From: Thermohalobaculum sp963721105
GTDB lineage: Bacteria; Pseudomonadota; Alphaproteobacteria; Rhodobacterales; Rhodobacteraceae
NCBI GenBank assembly: GCA_963721105.1
Contig: CAVRHY010000020.1
Coordinates: 62,001 to 126,000 of the forward strand
Length of the DNA stretch: 64,000 nucleotides
Direction: 5' to 3'
Position numbers and translations under genes: made by a program. Each line of letters starts with the position of its first letter. The first letter of the stretch is position 1. Of the stretch, positions 53,240 to 64,000 are shown piece after piece. The notes beneath the pieces were generated by a model that saw only the letters and a program-made list of their open reading frames with translations, had not been told where the DNA came from and made no database searches.

Positions 53240-54288
53240 TAGAGCATTTTCCACTTATTCTGGCTCGTAGCCTGCGGCGGTGAAGTAGTTGGCGCACTCG
53301 TCGGGCGAGAACGCGTCGAGGGCTATGGCGACAGCGTTCCAGAGCGTGTCGCGTGTTCGGGCAGCGATTTTGCGGAGGATCGCCTTGAGCTTGGAGAACG
53401 CCTGCTCGATCGGGTTGAAGTCGGGGCTGTAAGGCGGCAGCAGGCGCAGTTCGGCGCCGGCGGCTTCGATCGCCGCGCGGGCAGCGGCGCTCCTGTGGCA
53501 GCCGAGATTGTCCATGACGACGATATCGCCGGGCCGCAGAACCGGCACCAGCACGCGGCGGACATAGGCGAGGAAGGCCTCGCCGTTCATTGCCCCATCG
53601 AGCACCATCGGCGCGTCCATGCCGCCGAGCCTGAGCCCGGCGACGAAGGTGGTCGTGCGCCAATGGCCGTGGGGGATGCTGGCGAAGAGCCGGTCGCCGC
53701 GGCGGCAGCGACCGCGCAGCCGCGCCATCTTCGTGTTCAGCCCAGTCTCGTCGATGAAGATCAGCCGTTCGGGATCGAGCTCCGGCTGGCCCTCGAACCA
53801 GGCCTCGCGCGCCTCGCGGACGTCGGCACGGTCCTGCTCGCTCGCATGCCCGGACTTTTTTTCACCGTCACGCCGCGGCGGTCGAAGAACCGCCAGAGCG
53901 TGCCGATCCCGGCCTGGACGCCGCGCTCGCCGGCAAGACGCGCCTGCATCTCGGCGAGCGTGATGTCGACCGTCTCCTCGACCAGCCCCAGCAGAAAGAC
54001 CTCGTGCGGATCGAGCTTCGAGCGGATCGGAGGGCCCTGCCGCCGCGCCGTCCGCTCGCCCGTCTCCCGGTGCCGCCGCACCCACCGGATCGCCGTCGCC
54101 ACACCGACACCGAACCGCGCCGCCGCCGATCGCGTCGAGCTGCCCGCCTCCACCGCGTCGAGCACCCGCCCTCGGAGATCCGCGGAATATGCCCTGCCCA
54201 TGCCTCTGCCCCCGTTTTCCGACAGGGAATCAGATCAGGGCAACCTTGGGAGTCCCTTCGTGAATCAGCTAAAGCGGAACATGCTTTA
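53240..54288 (-). mobile_element. IS630-family insertion sequence, about 1.05 kb
   Basis: The element is flanked by TA dinucleotides (53240-53241 and 54287-54288), the target duplicated by IS630/Tc1 elements. Inside them are matching terminal inverted repeats: GAGCATTTTCCACTTA at 53242 and AAGCATGTTCCGCTTT read inward from 54286 (12 of 16 identical). One transposase gene in two frames fills it. It sits between the Flp promoter region and rpoD and seems intact, so it may be active. Confidence 0.8.
53255..54201 (-). CDS. IS630-family transposase, two frames joined by a slippery A7
   Basis: The first frame gives a helix-turn-helix part (MGRAYSADLRGRVLDAVEAG, SAAARFGVGVATAIRWVRRH). The second frame gives the DDE catalytic part: RLIFIDETGLNTKMARL (D), DIVVMDNLGCHRSAAARAAI (D) and PYSPDFNPIEQAFSKLKAIL (E). 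The frames meet at VTVKK, encoded by GTGAAAAAAAGTCC at about 53857-53870. A run of seven A is a classical ribosomal slippage site and this arrangement is common in IS630 elements, so here the shift is probably programmed, unlike the other breaks in the window. Confidence 0.85.
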
Positions 54289-54341
54289 GAGCGGCCTTGG
54301 TTCCGCCGGGGTGAGGCCCGCGCCGTGGTCCCGGGAGGGGT

Positions 54342-56420
<2,079 letters not shown>

Positions 56421-56608
56421 ACAAAGCCTCAGTCGGTCAGGAACGCGGGCAAAGCGCTGGACAGGCCGGCACAGCCGGCGTGGCCGCTGATATGGTCGGC
56501 GGGTCGAGCACGATCAAGCATGCGCGCCGAATCTCCCCGAAACCGATTCGCCAGATCTCGACAATTAGCCGATTCGCATGTCGCATTCACGGGTTCGTCA
56601 CAGAAATA

Positions 56609-58624
56609 TCACTGTTTTTTTCGCTGGCGCCGCCAGGCGCCGGCGTCGAGCATGCGCTGAAAGACGCCGTCGGCCGCCTCGTCCGACGCCTCCGCGGCGC
56701 GCGTCACCGCCTCTGTGTCGGCGTGCTGGCGCTCGTGAAGCGCGTGGCGCAGTCGCGCCGACCAGCGCTCGTCGTCCGCCTCGGGCAGGTCGCGGCGTGC
56801 CTCGGCCAGCTCCAGCGCGTGGGCCAGCAGCGCCTGGTGGCGGTGGATCGCCTCGTCGAGCACCAGCGCGACGGCCGCCGGGTCGCAGCCGGGACGCGCC
56901 ATCGGGTGGGAGCGCGCGTGCGGAACCTTGCGCAGCGCGGCCATCGGGTCGTGGCCCAGCCGCTCGGCCAGCACGGCGACGATGTCGGCCTCCGGCCCGT
57001 GCCGGGGCAGGGCGTCGAGCAGCGCGTCGCGCAGGCGGGCCATCTCGGGTGCCGTGCAGGTCATCGCCTCCAGCGCCGGCTCGACCGGCTCCAGCGCCTC
57101 GGGGTTCTGCAGCGCGATCAGCATGATGGCGCTTTCGCGCAGGCGGGCCGCGTCGCGCGCGCTGGACCGGGCGAGGTCCGAGCCCAGCGTCTCGGCCGCC
57201 GGCCGGGTCGGCAGGGCCGGCGGGAAGCCGCGGCCAGCGCGGCCTCCGCCGCGGGTCCCGCCGCCGAAGCCGCCTCCAGCAAGGCCGCCGCCAAAGCTCC
57301 GCCCCCCGCGGCGCGTACCGGCGGGGCCCGTATCGCGCTGCGGCGGGCGGAACAGGGTGGCGCGCCGGGTGCGCAGCTCGGCGGCGTAGTGGTTGCGCAC
57401 CGAGGGGTCGGCGATGCGCCCCAGCGCCGCCTTCAGGCGCGAATCCAGCGCGGCGCGGCGTTCAGGCGTGTCGAGCGGACCGCGCGCGATCTCGCGCCGC
57501 CACAGCATCTCGATCAGCGGCAGGGCGGCGTCCAGCGCCTCCTGCATCGCCGCCGGGCCGCCGGCGCGGATCACATCGTCCGGGTCCTGGCTCTCGGGCA
57601 GCAGGCAGAAGCCCAGCGAGCGCCCCGGCGCCAGCAGCGGCATCGCAATGTCGATCAGCCGCGCGGCCGCGTCCATGCCCGCCCGGTCGCCGTCCAGCGC
57701 GACCACGGGCTCATCAGCCATGCGCCAGATCAGCCCGAGCTGATCCTCGGTAACCGCAGTACCCAGCGGTGCGACCGCATGGTCGAACCCCGCCTGGGCC
57801 AGCGCGATCACGTCCATGTAGCCCTCGGCGACGATGACCGAGCCCGCCTTGCCGGCGGCCTCGCGCGCCGGCCCCTGATTGTAGAGCGTGCGGCCCTTGT
57901 GAAAGAGCTCGGTCTCGGGGCTGTTGAGGTATTTCGCGCGCGCCTCGGGGCTCATGGCGCGCCCGCCAAAGGCGATGCAGCGCCCGCGCGGGTCGCGGAT
58001 CGGGAACATCAGGCGGTTGCGGAACCGGTCGAACGGCGCGCCGCCATCCTCGGGGACAATCACGAGGCCCGCGGCGTCGGCCTCGGCCAGCAGCCCCTTC
58101 TCGCGAAACGCGGCGGCCAGGAACTGGCGCTCGTCGGGCGCAAAGCCGATCTCGAAGCGCTTCAGCGTCGCCTCCGTCAGCCCGCGGCTTTGCGCATAGT
58201 CGCGCGCCGCCTGCCCGGCGGCGCCGCGGAAGGCGCGGCCATAGGCGCGCACGGCCTCCTCCATGACCTCGACCAGGTGCGCCATGCGGTCGCGCCGCTC
58301 GCCCGCCTGCGGGTCGCGGGCCGGCATCTCCATCCCGGCCTCGCGGGCCAGCCGCTCGACCGCCTCCATGAAGTCCAGGTTCTCGGTCTCGCGCACGAAC
58401 GAGATCAGGTCGCCCTTCGCGTGGCAGCCGAAGCAGTAATAAAAACCCTTGCGATCATCGACGTGGAAGGACGCGGTCTTTTCCTGGTGGAAGGGGCAGG
58501 GCGCCCAGAAATCCCCCTTCGCGGCATTCGAGCGGCGCCGGTCCCACGCCACCTTGCGCCCCGCGACGTCGCTGAGCGTCAGGCGCGAACGCAACTCGTC
58601 GAGGAAGGCGGGCGGGAAGGACAT
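56609..58624 (-). CDS. dnaG: DNA primase DnaG
   Basis: A 671-residue primase. The zinc-binding domain is APCPFHQEKTASFHV with FYYCFGCHAKGD; the RNA polymerase core holds FPIRDPRGRCIAFGGRAM and the TOPRIM sequence VIVAEGYMDVIALAQAG and VVALDGDRAG. A Gly-rich linker (residues about 440-475) precedes the DnaB-binding C-terminal domain. Start MSFPPAFLDELRSRL. The 279 bp upstream (58625-58903), with the AT-rich ggaaaattaattcatatcaa patch, should contain its promoter and hold no gene. Confidence 0.96.
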   Translation of the reverse strand: MSFPPAFLDELRSRLTLSDVAGRKVAWDRRRSNAAKGDFWAPCPFHQEKTASFHVDDRKGFYYCFGCHAKGDLISFVRETENLDFMEAVERLAREAGMEMPARDPQAGERRDRMAHLVEVMEEAVRAYGRAFRGAAGQAARDYAQSRGLTEATLKRFEIGFAPDERQFLAAAFREKGLLAEADAAGLVIVPEDGGAPFDRFRNRLMFPIRDPRGRCIAFGGRAMSPEARAKYLNSPETELFHKGRTLYNQGPAREAAGKAGSVIVAEGYMDVIALAQAGFDHAVAPLGTAVTEDQLGLIWRMADEPVVALDGDRAGMDAAARLIDIAMPLLAPGRSLGFCLLPESQDPDDVIRAGGPAAMQEALDAALPLIEMLWRREIARGPLDTPERRAALDSRLKAALGRIADPSVRNHYAAELRTRRATLFRPPQRDTGPAGTRRGGRSFGGGLAGGGFGGGTRGGGRAGRGFPPALPTRPAAETLGSDLARSSARDAARLRESAIMLIALQNPEALEPVEPALEAMTCTAPEMARLRDALLDALPRHGPEADIVAVLAERLGHDPMAALRKVPHARSHPMARPGCDPAAVALVLDEAIHRHQALLAHALELAEARRDLPEADDERWSARLRHALHERQHADTEAVTRAAEASDEAADGVFQRMLDAGAWRRQRKKQ

Positions 58625-58903
58625 CGGATCTTCCGATCAGCGCCAAAGAAAGCCCGTTTAGTCCCTCCGGCGCCGGATGGGGAGACCGTTGTGGATTGCA
58701 GGCAGGTTATCCCGGCAATCCCCGTTATTCCCCGTGGACAGTTTGTGGGCAGTCTGGCTTGCGCCTGGCTCGCCAGGCGGGCGCCTCGCCGAAAGCCCCC
58801 GGATCTGAATTTCAGGGCGGCGTCGCTGGAAAATTAATTCATATCAATAAATTAGCGGCGGTCTCGTACGTGAGGCCGTCGCTTCCAGCCAGATGCGTCG
58901 TGC

Positions 58904-60394
58904 TCAATACCCCGGCGGCGGGGCGAACCGGTAAAAACTCTCCTCGATCAGGCCGGCCATTTGCAGGCAGGTCAGGTCGTCATAGCGTCGGCCGACGATC
59001 TGCACGCCGACGGGCAGGCCCGTGTCGGTCAGGCCGATGGGCGCGACGGTGCCCGGCAGGTAGAAGGCGCAGGGATACCCCGCCCAGAACAGCTGGTCGG
59101 TCGTCGGGACGCGCCTGCCGTTGACTTCGATCGTGCGGTCGGCGCGGTCGCCCTGGTGGTCGTGCGGAAAGGCGGCAGAGGACGCGGTCGGGCAGAGCAT
59201 CAGGTCGTAGGTCTCGAAGAACGACTCCCAGCCGGCCATCAGCTTTTGCCGCTTTTCGTTCCAGCGCAGCCAGTCGCGGTGGCCCATCGCCTGCGCCTCC
59301 CACATCCGCACCTTGTAGCTGGTCCGGTCGGCGTCAGCCGGCAGCGCGTCGAGGTTCCGCCGCGTGTCGGCCATCTGGGCGTCCGTCATCCGCTTCGACG
59401 TCGCCGAGCGCAGGAGGCGGATATAGGTCTCCTGCGCCTCCTCGCTGGAAAAGCCGGGGCGCGCGTCCATCTCGACCGTCGCCCCCTCGCTATCCAGCCA
59501 GCGGGCGAGCTTCTCGATCAGGTCCTGCACGGGCCGATCCACCTCCGAGACGGGGTCGGTCAGCACCACCGAGACGCGAAAATCCCGCAGCCGCTTCTTC
59601 CGCGGCGCCGGCAGGTCCAAACGCCAGCCGCGTGCCTCGGCCCCGTCCGGCCCGGCCAGCACGCCAAGCGCCGTCTTCAGGTCGGCAGCCGAGCGCGCCA
59701 TTGGCCCGACGACGCTGATATCCGTCGGCGAGAGATTTCCCGGCAGCGCCTGCCCACGCGGCGGGATCACCCCCCAGGTCGGCTTGTGCCCGAACACCCC
59801 GCAATAATGCGCGGGGTTCCGGATCGAGGCACCGATGTCGCTGCCCGCTTCCAGCGCCGACAGCCCCGCCGCCAGCGCCGCCGCCGACCCGCCCGACGAT
59901 CCGCCCGGGACGCGGGTCACGTCCCAGGGGTTGTTCGTCGTTCCGTAGACCTCGTTGAAGCTTTGCCAGTCGGCCAGCATCAGCGGCACGTTGGTCTTGC
60001 CGTAGATGACGGCGCCGGCGGCGTGCAGCCGTTCGACGACCACCGAATCGGCCCCGGCGATGTTGTCGCGGAACTCCGGGCTGCCCCATGTGGTCGGCGA
60101 GCCCGTCAGGTCGAAGGACTCCTTGACGGTGGTCGGAATGCCGTCCAGCGGCCCCAGCGCCTCGCCGGCCGCGCGGCGGCGGTCGCTGGCGTCGGCATCG
60201 GCCCGCGCCCGGTCGGCGTCCATCCAGATGACGGCGTTCAGCGCCGGATTGTGGCGCTCGACGCGCGCAAGGTGGTGCTCCAGCAGTTCGCGCGCGCTGA
60301 TCTCGCGTGCCTGCAGTTTCGCCGCCAGTTCTGCGGCGGAGAGAAATGCCAGGTCCGTCTGCGGGCGGGCGGGGGCGTCGGCACCGTCGGTCAT
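58904..60394 (-). CDS. Amidase signature family protein
   Basis: A 496-residue amidase. The Ser-cisSer-Lys triad is visible: Lys in IPTTVKESFDLTGSP, and the two serines in VPGGSSGGSAAALAAGLSAL. GSDIGASIRNPAHYCGVFGHKP is the family signature's second half. The substrate is an unidentified amide. GGAG precedes the ATG at 60394. It is divergent from the formate dehydrogenase gene, separated by 178 bp. Confidence 0.9.
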   Translation of the reverse strand: MTDGADAPARPQTDLAFLSAAELAAKLQAREISARELLEHHLARVERHNPALNAVIWMDADRARADADASDRRRAAGEALGPLDGIPTTVKESFDLTGSPTTWGSPEFRDNIAGADSVVVERLHAAGAVIYGKTNVPLMLADWQSFNEVYGTTNNPWDVTRVPGGSSGGSAAALAAGLSALEAGSDIGASIRNPAHYCGVFGHKPTWGVIPPRGQALPGNLSPTDISVVGPMARSAADLKTALGVLAGPDGAEARGWRLDLPAPRKKRLRDFRVSVVLTDPVSEVDRPVQDLIEKLARWLDSEGATVEMDARPGFSSEEAQETYIRLLRSATSKRMTDAQMADTRRNLDALPADADRTSYKVRMWEAQAMGHRDWLRWNEKRQKLMAGWESFFETYDLMLCPTASSAAFPHDHQGDRADRTIEVNGRRVPTTDQLFWAGYPCAFYLPGTVAPIGLTDTGLPVGVQIVGRRYDDLTCLQMAGLIEESFYRFAPPPGY

Positions 60395-60572
60395 GCGGGT
60401 CTCCGTGGATTCGTCGGCGCCGACCATGAACCGCCGCGCGGGCGGTTGGAAGTGTCGCAATCGGCCCCTCGGCCCACTGCGCAGGGCCGTTATCGTCCTT
60501 GGCCGACGGCCCGGTAGACGCGGCCGCGGGCCGTGGTATACCAAAGGCCAGACGAAAAGCAGGAGGCCGGGC

Positions 60573-63370
60573 ATGACCGATCGGATCACCTTCACCCTGG
60601 ACGGGCGCGAGGTCGAGGCCGACCCGGGCGAGACCATCTGGCAGGTGGCGAAACGCCAGGGCACGCTGATCCCGCACCTCTGCCACAAGGACGCGCCGGG
60701 CTATCGCCCCGACGGCAACTGCCGCGCCTGCATGGTCGAGATCGAGGGCGAGCGCGTGCTGGCCGCCTCCTGCGTCCGCAAGCCCGCGGCCGGCATGAAG
60801 GTCGTCTCGCAGTCCGAGCGGGCGAAGAAGTCACGCAAGCTGGTCGTCGAGATGCTGATGGCCGACCAGCCCGAGCGCGCCGATGCGCATGACCGCTCCT
60901 CGCAGTTCTGGGCCATGGCCGACATGCAGGGCGTCTCCGACAGCCGCTTCCCGGCAATCGAGCACAGCCGCATCCCGCTGCTCGACGGCAGCCACGCGGC
61001 GATGCGGGTAAACCTCGACGCCTGCATCCACTGCAACCTCTGCGTCCGCGCCTGCCGCGAGGTCCAGGTCAACGATGTCATCGGCATGGCTGGCCGTGGC
61101 CACGACGAGAAGATCGTCTTCGACTTCGACGACCCGATGGGCGCCAGCACCTGCGTCGCATGCGGCGAGTGCGTGCAGGCCTGCCCGACCGGCGCGCTGA
61201 TGGAGGCGTCCGCGGTCGACGACCTGGAGCGGGGCGACTCGGCGGCTTTCGACCGCGAGGTCGCGTCGGTCTGCCCCTATTGCGGCGTGGGGTGCCAGGT
61301 CAGCTTCAAGATCCGAACCGACCCGAAGGGCGTCGAGCGAATCGCCTGGGTCGACGGGCTCGACGGGCCGGCGAACGAGAACCGGTTGTGCGTCAAGGGG
61401 CGCTTCGGCTTCGACTACGTCGCCCACCCGCATCGGCTGACCAAGCCGCTGATCCGCCGCGAGGACGCGCCGGCCAAGGGGCTGAACGTCGACCCCGCCG
61501 ACCCCTCGACGCACTTCCGCGAGGCGAGCTGGGACGAGGCGCTGGACGCCGCCGCGGGCGGGCTGGCCAGTCTGCGCGACCAGCGCGGGGGGCGGTCGGT
61601 GGCCGGGTTTGGGAGTCGGCGAAGTGCTCGAACGAGGAGGCGTACCTCTTCCAGAAGCTCGTGCGGACGGGCTTCGGGCATAACAATGTCGACCACTGCA
61701 CGCGGCTCTGCCACGCCTCGTCGGTGGCGGCGCTGATGGAGAACGTCGGCTCGGGCGCGGTGACGGCGACGTTCAACGAGATCGTCAACGCCGACGTCGC
61801 CATCGCGATCGGGTGCAATCCCGTGGAGAATCATCCGGTTGCGGCGACCTACTTCAAGCAGTTCGCCAAGCGCGGCGGCAAGCTGATCGCGATCGACCCG
61901 CGGGGCGTCGGGCTCGGCCGCTACGCGACGCACCGGGTGCAGTTCCGGCCGGGCACGGACGTCGCACTGCTGAACGCCATCATGCACGTCATCGTCACCG
62001 AGGAGCTTTACGACCGGCAGTACGTCGCCGGCGATGACCGAGGGCTTCGACGCGCTGGCCGAGCATCTGCAGGGCTTTCCGCCCGAGAAGATGGCGCCGC
62101 TCTGCGGGGTCGAGGCCGAGACCATCCGCGACATCGCCCGCACCTTCGCCCGCGCAAAGGCGGGGATGATCTTCTGGGGCATGGGGATCTCGCCAGCACG
62201 TCCACGGCACCGACAACTCGCGCTGCCTGATCAGCCTCGCGCTGATGTGCGGGCATGTCGGGCGGCCGGGGACGGGGCTGCATCCGCTGCGCGGCCAGAA
62301 CAACGTGCAGGGGGCGTCCGACGCCGGGCTGATCCCGATGGTGCTGCCGGACTACCAGTCGGTGACCAAGGCCGAGGTGCGCGACCAGTTCAAGGCGATC
62401 TGGGGCGGCGAGGTCGACCCGCAGCCGGGGCTGACCGTCGTCGAGATCATGGACGCCGTGCACGCCGGCGACATTCGCGGCATGTTCGTCCAGGGCGAGA
62501 ACCCGGCCATGTCCGACCCCGACGTCAGCCATGCCCGCGACGCGCTGGCGAAGCTCGAGCACCTCGTCGTGCAGGACATCTTCCTGACCGAGACGGCGAT
62601 GTTCGCCGACGTCATCCTGCCGGCGACCGCCTGGGCCGAGAAGACCGGCACCGTCACCAACACCAACCGCCAGGTGCAGATGGGCCGGCCGGCGCTGTCG
62701 CCTCCGGGCGAGGCGCGCGAGGACTTCTGGATCCTGGTCGAGCTGGCGAAGCGGCTGGGCCTCGACTGGAGACTACACGCACCCGCGCGAGGTCTTCGCC
62801 GAGATGAAGAAGACCATGAAATCGCTGGACAACATCACCTGGGACCGGCTGGAGCGCGAGAACGTCGTGACCTATCCCTCGCTGTCCGAGACCGACCCGG
62901 GGCAGGCGATCGTCTTTGCCGACGCCTTCCCGCGCGCGAACGGCCGGGCGAAGTTCACGCCGGCATCCATCGTGCCGCCGGCCGAGGTGCCGGACGCGGA
63001 ATACCCGCTGATCCTGACGACGGGCCGCCAGCTCGAGCACTGGCACACCGGCGCCATGACCCGTCGCGCCGCGGTGCTGGACTGGGCCGAGCCGGAGGCG
63101 AACGCCTCGCTGCACCCGAAGACGCTGCGCGCCATGGGCGTCGAGCCCGGCCAGATGATCCGCGTCCAGACCCGCCGCGGCACCATCGAGCTGATGGCCC
63201 GCGCCGACCGGGCGGTGGCCGAGGACATGGTCTTTATCCCCTTCGCCTATGTCGAGGCGGCCGCCAACATGCTGACCAACCCGCAGCTGGACCCCGTCGG
63301 GAAGATTCCGGAGTTCAAGTTCGCGGCGTGCCGGGTGGAGAGGGTCGGGGAGAGGGTGGCGGCGGAGTAG
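60573..63370 (+). CDS. fdhF: Formate dehydrogenase alpha subunit, NuoG-like N-terminus (four apparent frameshifts)
   Basis: A molybdopterin oxidoreductase of about 930 residues oxidising formate to CO2. The N-terminus has a 2Fe-2S ferredoxin domain (HLCHKDAPGYRPDGNCRAC), a His/Cys cluster, two 4Fe-4S sites (CIHCNLCVRACREVQV, CVACGECVQACPTGAL) and the CPYCGVGC cluster of the catalytic domain. Cys in DHCTRLCHASSV is the Mo ligand in place of selenocysteine. QNNVQGASDAG and NPAMSDPDVSHA are typical. Breaks lie near 61615, 62034, 62194 and 62770. The last three are repaired by removing one base (VAGMTEGF, ISQHVHGTDN, LDWDYTHPRE). AGGAGG precedes the ATG. No beta or gamma subunit gene follows. Confidence 0.88.
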
Positions 63371-64000
63371 GGGGCGGGGCGAAAGTGCGCCGACTTGTCA
63401 TAGGCGGCTAGAATACAACTCCGGCGTGTACCGGCCGCTTGAAAATCGTCCGTGAATGATCGCAACGTGCAAGTTTTCCACTTAGTCTCTTGCGGTCCAT
63501 CGTCTCTCTCTTCAAATTCGGCCTTGGCAATTTTGCCGAACAATTGCGATGGGTAGCGAATCAGAAAGCGCGATTCTTATGTACCGTCTTAATATGTGCA
63601 GCAGCCGCGGCCTGCAGGCCAACCCGTGACCAAGAAAACACCGTGTGGCGCCAGGGGGACGCAAATCCGACGGGATCGTGACGATGGCGAATGACTATAG
63701 CTTAGATGGCAGGACCTGCCGACTTGGTGTACGGCTCATCAGAGATCAGCCCGGCAAAGCATGCATCTTCAATCGGCGTTATACTCGACTGATGCTGTGG
63801 TGTTCGGGTGGCGTGAATAATCGAAAGCTATCAGTGGGAGCACATGCTGCTCATGTATCCCCGGCGTAGCGATCCACCAGAGATGAAATCATGCCATCTC
63901 TAAGAGCTCATCTCAATAGGTTCTCGAAACTGCCCATACTTGCTTCCATCCTCTCAACTCAGCACAGTATTGAACGAGCACGCCACGAAACTGACGCGCA
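63371..64000. other. Low-GC tail without a recognisable gene
   Basis: Composition falls from about 70% to about 50% GC here. Short frames exist but none has a convincing start site or motif. A 28-codon open frame on the minus strand, reading in from the window edge and ending at TGA 63913-63915 (GVLVQYCAELRGWKQVW), may be the end of a gene that lies beyond. The 11-mer TTTTCCACTTA at 63474-63484 also occurs in the left end of the IS630 element. Confidence 0.4.

Noticed and set aside
63490..63681. Small open frame with a hydrophobic stretch followed by Cys, lipoprotein-like
   Set aside because: It begins with TTG without a binding site, the signal is in the middle of the frame, and nothing supports translation.

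Overview
The window is about 70% GC, densely coded, and carries the gene families and orders of an alphaproteobacterium, most likely a Rhodospirillales-type free-living organism. Evidence includes a complete HpnA-E/Shc/HpnG hopanoid locus, tatABC, the surE-pcm-nlpD trio, adjacent rpoD and dnaG, an HWE-family histidine kinase, Tad/Flp pilus genes and TRAP transport. A DmdA-like demethylase and the TRAP uptake genes would suit a marine or saline habitat, but that is inference.

Layout. 1-1033 holds the broken tail of an EAL-domain gene and unassigned sequence. 1034-11340 is lipid metabolism: a sulfotransferase, hpnA, a divergent hpnB, then hpnC-hpnD-hpnE-shc-hpnG, which convert farnesyl diphosphate through squalene to hopene and begin side-chain processing. 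11443-12768 has a thioredoxin-reductase-like flavoprotein and a small unknown protein. 13080-17629 is a phosphonate-type ABC transporter (phnD, phnC and two phnE) on the minus strand, behind a divergent PanB-like gene. 17800-19649 holds a fatty acid hydroxylase with a DUF6166 gene and two small membrane proteins. 19720-24422 is a catabolic-looking module: a GntR/FCD regulator, TRAP transporter DctP-DctQ-DctM and a PhyH-type dioxygenase. 24767-30964 has cyclopropane fatty acid synthase, a TrgA-like membrane protein, an HWE kinase with its response regulator, and an M42 peptidase. 31184-39190 contains a thiolase/OB-fold pair, a secreted unknown, an acyl-CoA synthetase, HU, a fused SnoaL-FMO protein and the DmdA-like gene. 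39570-43275 is tatABC, a DUF815 ATPase and a YfdX protein. 43397-48587 is nlpD, pcm, surE, a lipoprotein and serS. 48705-52886 is a partial Tad pilus operon with two Flp pilins. 53240-54288 is an IS630-type insertion sequence. 54342-58624 is rpoD and dnaG. 58904-63370 is an amidase divergent from a NAD-type formate dehydrogenase alpha subunit. The last 630 bases are much lower in GC and have no recognisable gene.

A window-wide peculiarity is that at least fourteen otherwise well conserved genes are broken, almost always by one extra base, and phnE, dctM and fdhF are each hit several times. Removing that base restores the family sequence exactly, so an insertion-biased sequencing or assembly error explains the pattern better than gene decay. 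I therefore annotate these as single genes with their apparent frameshifts noted.

No tRNA, rRNA or CRISPR array was recognised. Several dyad-symmetric sites stand out as candidate operators or terminators: upstream of phnD, upstream of dctP, between gntR and phyH, and inside the hopanoid operon.
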